64,000 nt of DNA from Mucor racemosus (lineage: Eukaryota; Mucoromycota; Mucoromycetes; Mucorales; Mucoraceae): contig JAPEHQ010000008.1 of assembly GCA_027405735.1 (NCBI GenBank), forward strand, positions 1,178,001 to 1,242,000, written 5' to 3'. Numbering within the stretch: the stretch's first letter is position 1; each line of letters starts with the position of its first letter. The notes beneath the pieces were generated by a model. That model was given only the letters and a program-made list of their open reading frames with translations, was not told the DNA's origin and made no database searches. Below, piece by piece: positions 58,440 through 64,000 of the stretch. The translations under genes were made by a program, and so were the position numbers.

Positions 58440-59560
58440 GACGACTTATAATCCCTGTTCAACTTTTTTTTCGCTAAATAAGACCAAGAAAAAATTATAT
58501 GTCAATGTACCTGAGATGATCAACTTTAATCTAAAAACGAGTATCCGAAAATATCCTATTTTTTGCAGTTGATATTAATTTTTCAGTGCTAATGTTTCAC
58601 ATCCTTAAAGGTATTTCACTGCCAAAATTAAAAACTTTGAGGCTTCATATCTCTAGAGCTAATTAAGCTATACTAACACTTTCTAATAATAAAAATTTCT
58701 TGTTTTAAAGTGCTCTATAACATAGTTTAATATAAAAAAATTATGAGCACTTTTATTTTTTTTCTTTTTTTTTTGACATTTCTATAGTAGGTTTCAAAAT
58801 ATTGACTAAATTGAGCAACATTTTTTTTGCATTCATGTCATTAAGCTGGCTAAGCTCTCTCAAACCCAATTTAGAGTTTTTCAAAATATTGATTTTTCAT
58901 GGAGATATCCTCAAAAATGTGTACAAACAGGTACTTCCATATCTAGCTTCCATTTTCCCCTTGTATACCCTCATCCAAATTCTGAATTTGAAAAAAAAAG
59001 TTACAAAAATCTTGTTTTCTCTACGAAAACTGCAGCTATATGGTTTAGCAATAGCTCGATCGATAGATAATTTTATTGCGCATTATATCAATTACTTATA
59101 TTTAATTTATTTTTATAAAAAGTGATGTGTATATTCAAAAAACCTCCAAAATTTCAATCGTATTTTGCGCAAAATTTAATGTGAAATATTTGTCAGAATT
59201 GTATTTAGATAAATGCAGAATTCAAAACTGTACAAAAACCATTTAATTTGCTAGGTCGACTTACTTTGCAGTTCATGAATGAATAAACAAATTTGTTTTT
59301 TTGATCATTTTTCGATCGTTTTCAGAAATCAATTTTAGGACTCAGTTAGTGTAGGCTGTAAGCTGTAATGCAAACTATTATTTTGATTATCTTGGTGAAA
59401 AATCAATATTTTTCGCTGAAACAAAAAATTCAGAGTAGTTTAGAGTTGGGTCTATTTGGTGAATACAAAATTAATGCCTCAATTTAGGTGCTCAATTTTT
59501 TATAATCAATTTTAGGTTAGTCCTCGTCAATTTCGGTCAATGTTTGGCCAGTGCACTTAT
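58440..59560 (+). repeat. Repeat family B, copy 3
   Basis: Matches 40925-42110 in the same orientation, for example ATCCGAAAATATCC and AAGTGCTCTATAACAT. A 107-codon ORF at 58802-59125 lies inside the repeat and has no counterpart frame in the other copies, so it is not supported as a gene. Confidence 0.7.
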
Positions 59561-60014
59561 ATTCTGGTATTAATATTTCTATTTTCCGAGAGATACTGTA
59601 TCAGTGGCGTATAGCGTAAAGGTATATCTCTTTTAAATATTTTACATGGTCTGATTCAGCATTGTGCAAAAACATTCGAAACCCATTTAAAAACCATCTG
59701 AAACCTACTTTTTACAACCGTACAAAATCGATAACAAAAGCCCTATCTCAGCGAATTTCGATTATAATGATAATCTCCAACTTTGCACGAGAGTAGGGGC
59801 ACATCTTTGACGCGCTGATCTCAAAGGACACCGTTCACAACCCACTGTGTATTGAGGAAATCATTGCCAAAGTGCATCTATAGCTTCTTACTGTGCACTT
59901 TTATTGAAGCAATTTAAGTAACTACTACGATCTCTACAAATACTGATCCAATTTATGAATATAGGTATGAATATGTATAAATAGGTACTACAAGTGTTTT
60001 AGATATCAGCTTCC
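59561..60014. other. AT-rich spacer
   Basis: No gene seen. A less AT-rich stretch at 59780-59880 is unexplained. Confidence 0.4.
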
Positions 60015-60173
60015 ATGGGTCATTGTACATTCGGTAAATTTGAACAACAAGTTGATTACTTGCTATTTACGCCTACTAAGATCGATAAGCTCACCGGTTC
60101 TCGACGAATTATGGATCCAAATGATCTCCCATTGCAAAAAGATTTAGCTTTCCCAATTTGCTGTGGACATTGA
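60015..60173 (+). pseudogene. Relic ORF, 52 codons, with a decayed copy at 1382
   Basis: Reads MGHCTFGKFEQQVDYLLF, TPTKIDKLTGSRR and DPNDLPLQKDLAFP before a stop. The copy at 1376-1554 keeps most of the first 27 residues. The protein is not recognised and is too short for a known domain. It is probably a piece of a larger gene or of a mobile element ORF. Confidence 0.4.
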
Positions 60174-61359
60174 GAAATGAAAATTCGTACTTGCTTAAAC
60201 TATTTTGTACGGGTTGTTTCAAATATTCTTTGAAGTTTTTTTATAAAATCAAATAATGATTCAAAATTGAATTTTAAAGTTGCACTTGATACGCAGTAGA
60301 TGTATGAAGAGCATACCTTGATTTCGTTAGCTAACAACTGTTTTTGAAGGATTTTTGGGCACGTTTTTGAAAAAAAGAACTTTTTCTTCTGCTTGAAAGA
60401 AAATTAGCGACTAGAAAAATACTTGAAATCAATGGATATTGATCCAAATGGGCTGTAATTTTCCAAATATATACTACAACTGAAACAGTATCCAGAGATA
60501 TAATTTTAGCATCTCATTAATTTACTGGTCAAATCGTAGGAATCAAGCGCCCACTTTTTTGTGTTTTGCACGATATGATCTACTGGCGATGCTTTGTTAG
60601 ATACCCAAAAAGAAAACGAAGAATTTTTTGATTGGTATATTTGAATAAAAAATGCGACAGCAAAAAACTGTAGAAAAATTATAAATAAGATTACCAAAAA
60701 AAAAAACTACTCTTTCCTATCATAATTTCTCAAGTTGAATCAATCATTCAAAAAATGTATCTTTTGGAAGCTCCACTCGTCAAATTGCAATCTAATATTC
60801 TAAAGTGTTTTATAGCATGATAACATATATTCTTTGATTATTTTTCTTTTAATCCACACTCATAAACTCAAGCTTTGAAATGTATAATAAAGCAATTTTT
60901 TTAAATAAAATCGACTTTATGTACGTTGTTTCTTTGGTAATCATAAGTTCAAAGGCAAGTTCATGCACTGACTCAAATCATGAAATCCTCTTTTTCTTTG
61001 AAGCGTGATGCCTCAATGAACATCAAAACTGAAAATCAGCTGCAAGGGTATTTGAATAACAATTAGTCAAAAAAATATTTCTATATTCATAGTTTTCACC
61101 TTTGATTTTCGATTTCTTCATATTATACTGTAATTATTTTGTGTCCTATTTTTATGCTTATATCACCAGATAAGGTTAAATTTATTGTGTGCAATAGCAG
61201 TTTTGCTAAATTAATTACAATAGTAACCAGTTTGAGTAAAAAATATGATTATGTATATGTTGCTTTGACATCACTTTTACTTTAGAGAATTAATATTGAT
61301 TATCATGCAATATAGATACATTAAAAGGCAGATTTTATGTAATAATAATAATAGTTTAT
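60174..61359. other. AT-rich spacer 3' of KEX2
   Basis: About 1.2 kb without recognised gene or element. Short ORFs have no family features. Confidence 0.5.
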
Positions 61360-63814
61360 TTACACATGGCGATTATAATCATCTTCAACACCAAATGTCT
61401 CTATACTATCATCACCATCATCATCACCATCATCATCGAAATCCAGTTCATTTTCGTCGTTAGATTCATTCAGTAGACTATCAAATTCAAATGCGTCTTC
61501 TTCGGTTGGTCTAGAATAACTTAATTGTGTTGTACTCAACATGTACTTTTTGACGATAAACGCTGTGCTTGCTACGCTGACAATCATAAACACTGAGACT
61601 ATGCCATATACCATGTAAGCATTATTTGACTTGTCTTTATCTTGTTGTTGATCCAAAAATGATTGATTATTTTGTTCATCCTCTTTATGATCTGATTCAA
61701 AATCATCTACACCAATATTTGGTGTACTATCATAGCCTTGATCATTTTGTTTTGATTCTGATTCAAATCCCTCCACAGTTTCGCCCCACAATGTCAACTT
61801 CCAATCTATAAATTTGCCTCTATATTCAGGATGTTTACCATCTACTAAACGTAGAGTCCATTCGCCAACAGGATCCTCTTCCCAATGCTTTACAGTCATA
61901 AATGTCCAATCTTTTAAACCCGCATCACTCTTATCAAATTGACGAGGTGATCCTAATTGACTAACTACTCCATGAGGACTTTCTAGTAATATTTCCAAAT
62001 CACCACGTCTCTCATGTTCGATATTAACTGTGGCTGTAACGTGTTCTAATCGACCCAAGCCGACACTACTAAGCATATTTTGTGTCACTGTTAATGAACT
62101 TGTAAACGCCTTATCTTTTTCAATTGTACCATTTAATGACGTTGGTGGTGTCAGATCAGGAATCTCTTGTTTTTCATTTTCAGGATCAATGACAGATAAG
62201 ACTTCTAAATTAGTTTGTGGACGAACAGATTCAAATTTTTTAGCTAGCTCTACGATACGATAGGCATCCAAAGCACCATAGCCATATTTATGATTAAACA
62301 TACGACCTGAGGGAAGCTCTGACCAATCATCATCAAATAACGACACTGGAACAGCTGATTGAACACACAAATGTTGCATATCACGCCACGTCAAGTCGGG
62401 ACGTACAGATAATACCAACGCAAATACGCCTGAAGCTAGAGGGGCAGCAGCAGATGTACCGCCATGTCGGTCAGAACATTTATTATCTCCTGCATCCGTT
62501 GTATACTAAGATTCTTTCATTATACATATAGCTTATTGGTTGTATAAAAATCACTTACAATATAACCTCCACTTCCACTAGAATAAGTTACTACTAATTG
62601 CGCTGCACATCTTTCAGAATAATATGGATGATTACCCATTTTATCAATTGCACCCACTGTGATAGTATATATACTATTGGTGTAGCCATCAAAGTTACAA
62701 TTATCATCATGAGCACCTCCATTTCCTGAAGCAAATACAAAAATAGAGCCAGTACCATTTCTTCCATTATGAATACCATTTTTAATAGCATCTGCTATAA
62801 TTCCACTAGGTGCTTCCACAGTTTGTCCATTATCATTTGGTCCCCAAGAACAACCAAAAATTTGTGTATCTTGATATGCATAATTTAGTGCAGCCGCTTC
62901 ATCGGCTTCTGTAATATCGCCTGACAAAATACGAACACCAGCAACCTTAGCATCGTAAGCAACACCAATACCGCATATATCGTTTTTTACGGCTGCAATT
63001 TCACCAGCACATCGAGTGCCATGTGTATCATCACTTAATCTTGGTTTTGGCTCATTGACGTGATCATTGAAATCATACGAGCCTTTTGCAAACTATTTAA
63101 TTTAATGAACATAAGATTACATTTGATAGTCTGAATATAGTTACATAATTATCCTTCAGATCAGGATGATCCATATCTAGCCCATCATCTAGAATGGCAA
63201 CTATTATACCTTTGCCTGTAATTCCTTGACTCCAAACGCCTGTTACATTAATATCATTTCCACGTTCGTCTGTATTAATCTATGCATAAAACAAATAAAT
63301 ATAGGTATTTTAAATTGAACATATTTAATTTATACATTACCAAATGCCATTGTTGATCAAAACCAGGATCGTTTATAGAAAGAGCATCTTTAATAAGTTG
63401 ATATCCATTTGAATCATCAAGTGAAGGTAATGGTATAGTTTCGTCGTTCAATTTGTATTCTTCTCCTTTATTTTCAATGATGGGTGGCGGAGCACGTTTA
63501 TATAAACGTCGATTTGGTATTTGTGGTTGGATATCATTTATCATTGAATCAAAATGTCGTTTATGCTTTTTATAGTGTTGTAACACATCTTTACTCCCTT
63601 TTGGTATACTCAGCCAATAATAATGACTTAATTCACCCACTTGACCTTCTATTTGACCTCCCATTTCATGGGCTAATGAATTTGCTGAAGCTCTGTCGTT
63701 GGGTTGAAGGGTATGAATTGTATAATAAGATCGTTTATTGTAATCTCTTTTTTCGATTGCCCATGTCGAATGAAATAAAAATAAAGCAAAAGTTAGAATT
63801 AATGATTTTTTCAT
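61360..63814 (-). CDS. KEX2: Kexin, subtilisin-like proprotein convertase
   Basis: Four exons (63814-63341, 63279-63145, 63092-62559, 62505-61360) give 762 aa (yeast Kex2 is 814). In order: signal peptide ([16 protein letters not shown]), prodomain ending at basic residues (NRRLYKR, near residue 110), the S8 catalytic domain, a P domain ([18 protein letters not shown]), an acidic Gln/Asn/Asp-rich stem, one membrane segment ([20 protein letters not shown]) and an acidic cytosolic tail with Tyr residues that could serve Golgi retrieval. The triad is Asp in AILDDGLD, His in [11 protein letters not shown] and Ser in [12 protein letters not shown]; the oxyanion residue of this family is in the WGPNDNG region. 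Kexin cuts secreted precursors after Lys-Arg in the late Golgi. Confidence 0.94.
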
Positions 63815-64000
63815 TTAGTTAATGTATGTATGTACAAGAAAGAAGAAGAAGAATAAGAAGTGCAAGAAGGGATATTCTTTAATACAATTTGTTTGCATCT
63901 TGAGAATTTTGTCGTGGGTGTTTGTAGCATTGCTTAAAGGGTATCTCCGCCGGCTGTTATGTGTTCTATGGCACAATTGTATATATTGTCGCTTAGCAAA
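63815..64000. promoter_or_regulatory. Upstream region of KEX2
   Basis: The first 186 bp upstream of the KEX2 ATG. A purine-rich plus strand (AGAAGAAGAAGAATAAGAAG) lies at 63840-63861, so the sense strand is pyrimidine-rich, as is common near fungal starts. No further gene before the window edge. Confidence 0.4.

Noticed and set aside
58802..59125. 107-codon ORF
   Set aside because: Lies in repeat family B; the frame is not kept in the other copies.
1..64000. CRISPR array, bacterial operon or viral insertion
   Set aside because: No regularly spaced identical short repeats, no prokaryotic gene organisation and no viral structural or polymerase genes were seen.

Overview
The window looks like nuclear DNA of a filamentous fungus, most likely an early-diverging one of the Mucoromycota type (inference). 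It is strongly AT-rich. Introns are about 50-80 nt with GT..AG ends and break nearly every gene. The gene set is eukaryotic and fungal (DNM1, VPS28, TIM22, IMA1, KEX2, RGS, a 7TM receptor). Gene islands alternate with long, nested repeat deserts. Exon joins given below were worked out by hand from splice sites, reading phase and family similarity; each keeps frame through to the stop.

Layout. 1-8798: repeat desert, with an LTR end, a tRNA-like SINE candidate, a 4.6 kb element with CACTA-like ends carrying a decayed dynein intermediate chain fragment, and an AT-rich repeat family (B). 8799-14522: compact island with DNM1 (mitochondrial/peroxisomal fission dynamin), VPS28 (ESCRT-I, with a 17-nt microexon), TIM22 (mitochondrial carrier insertase) and a class V aminotransferase-like enzyme. 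17567-20799: an anion-type MFS permease and an RGS protein, convergent. 20800-30103: second repeat desert with family B tandem copies, a broken Tc1/mariner element, a solo LTR and a GTATTACC-motif block beside a tRNA-Val(UAC) gene.

30946-36556: two facing copies of one sugar transporter gene with 1,736-bp arms that look identical, enclosing a small secreted cysteine-containing protein. 36692-40236: IMA1-type inner nuclear membrane protein with a poly-Q tail, then DNMT2 (tRNA cytosine-5 methyltransferase). 40237-49128: third repeat desert with a second inverted duplication (arms 44653-45655 and 47019-48028) and two more dynein fragments. 49129-58297: a 995-aa 7TM receptor with a very long cytoplasmic tail, an M28B glutamate-carboxypeptidase-II-like protein, a ZCCHC8-like zinc-knuckle/PSP protein and a mitochondrial carrier. 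58298-61359: repeats and a relic ORF. 61360-63814: KEX2 proprotein convertase.

Themes. Several genes serve mitochondria (DNM1, TIM22, SLC25 carrier) or the endomembrane system (VPS28, KEX2, the M28B protein). The RGS protein and the 7TM receptor both belong to G-protein signalling, but nothing here shows they act together. The most unusual material lies in the repeats: a transposon-like family that carried off dynein intermediate chain exons, a 69-bp mini-element with 9-bp target duplications and visible empty sites, and two separate inverted duplications whose arms look almost unmutated.
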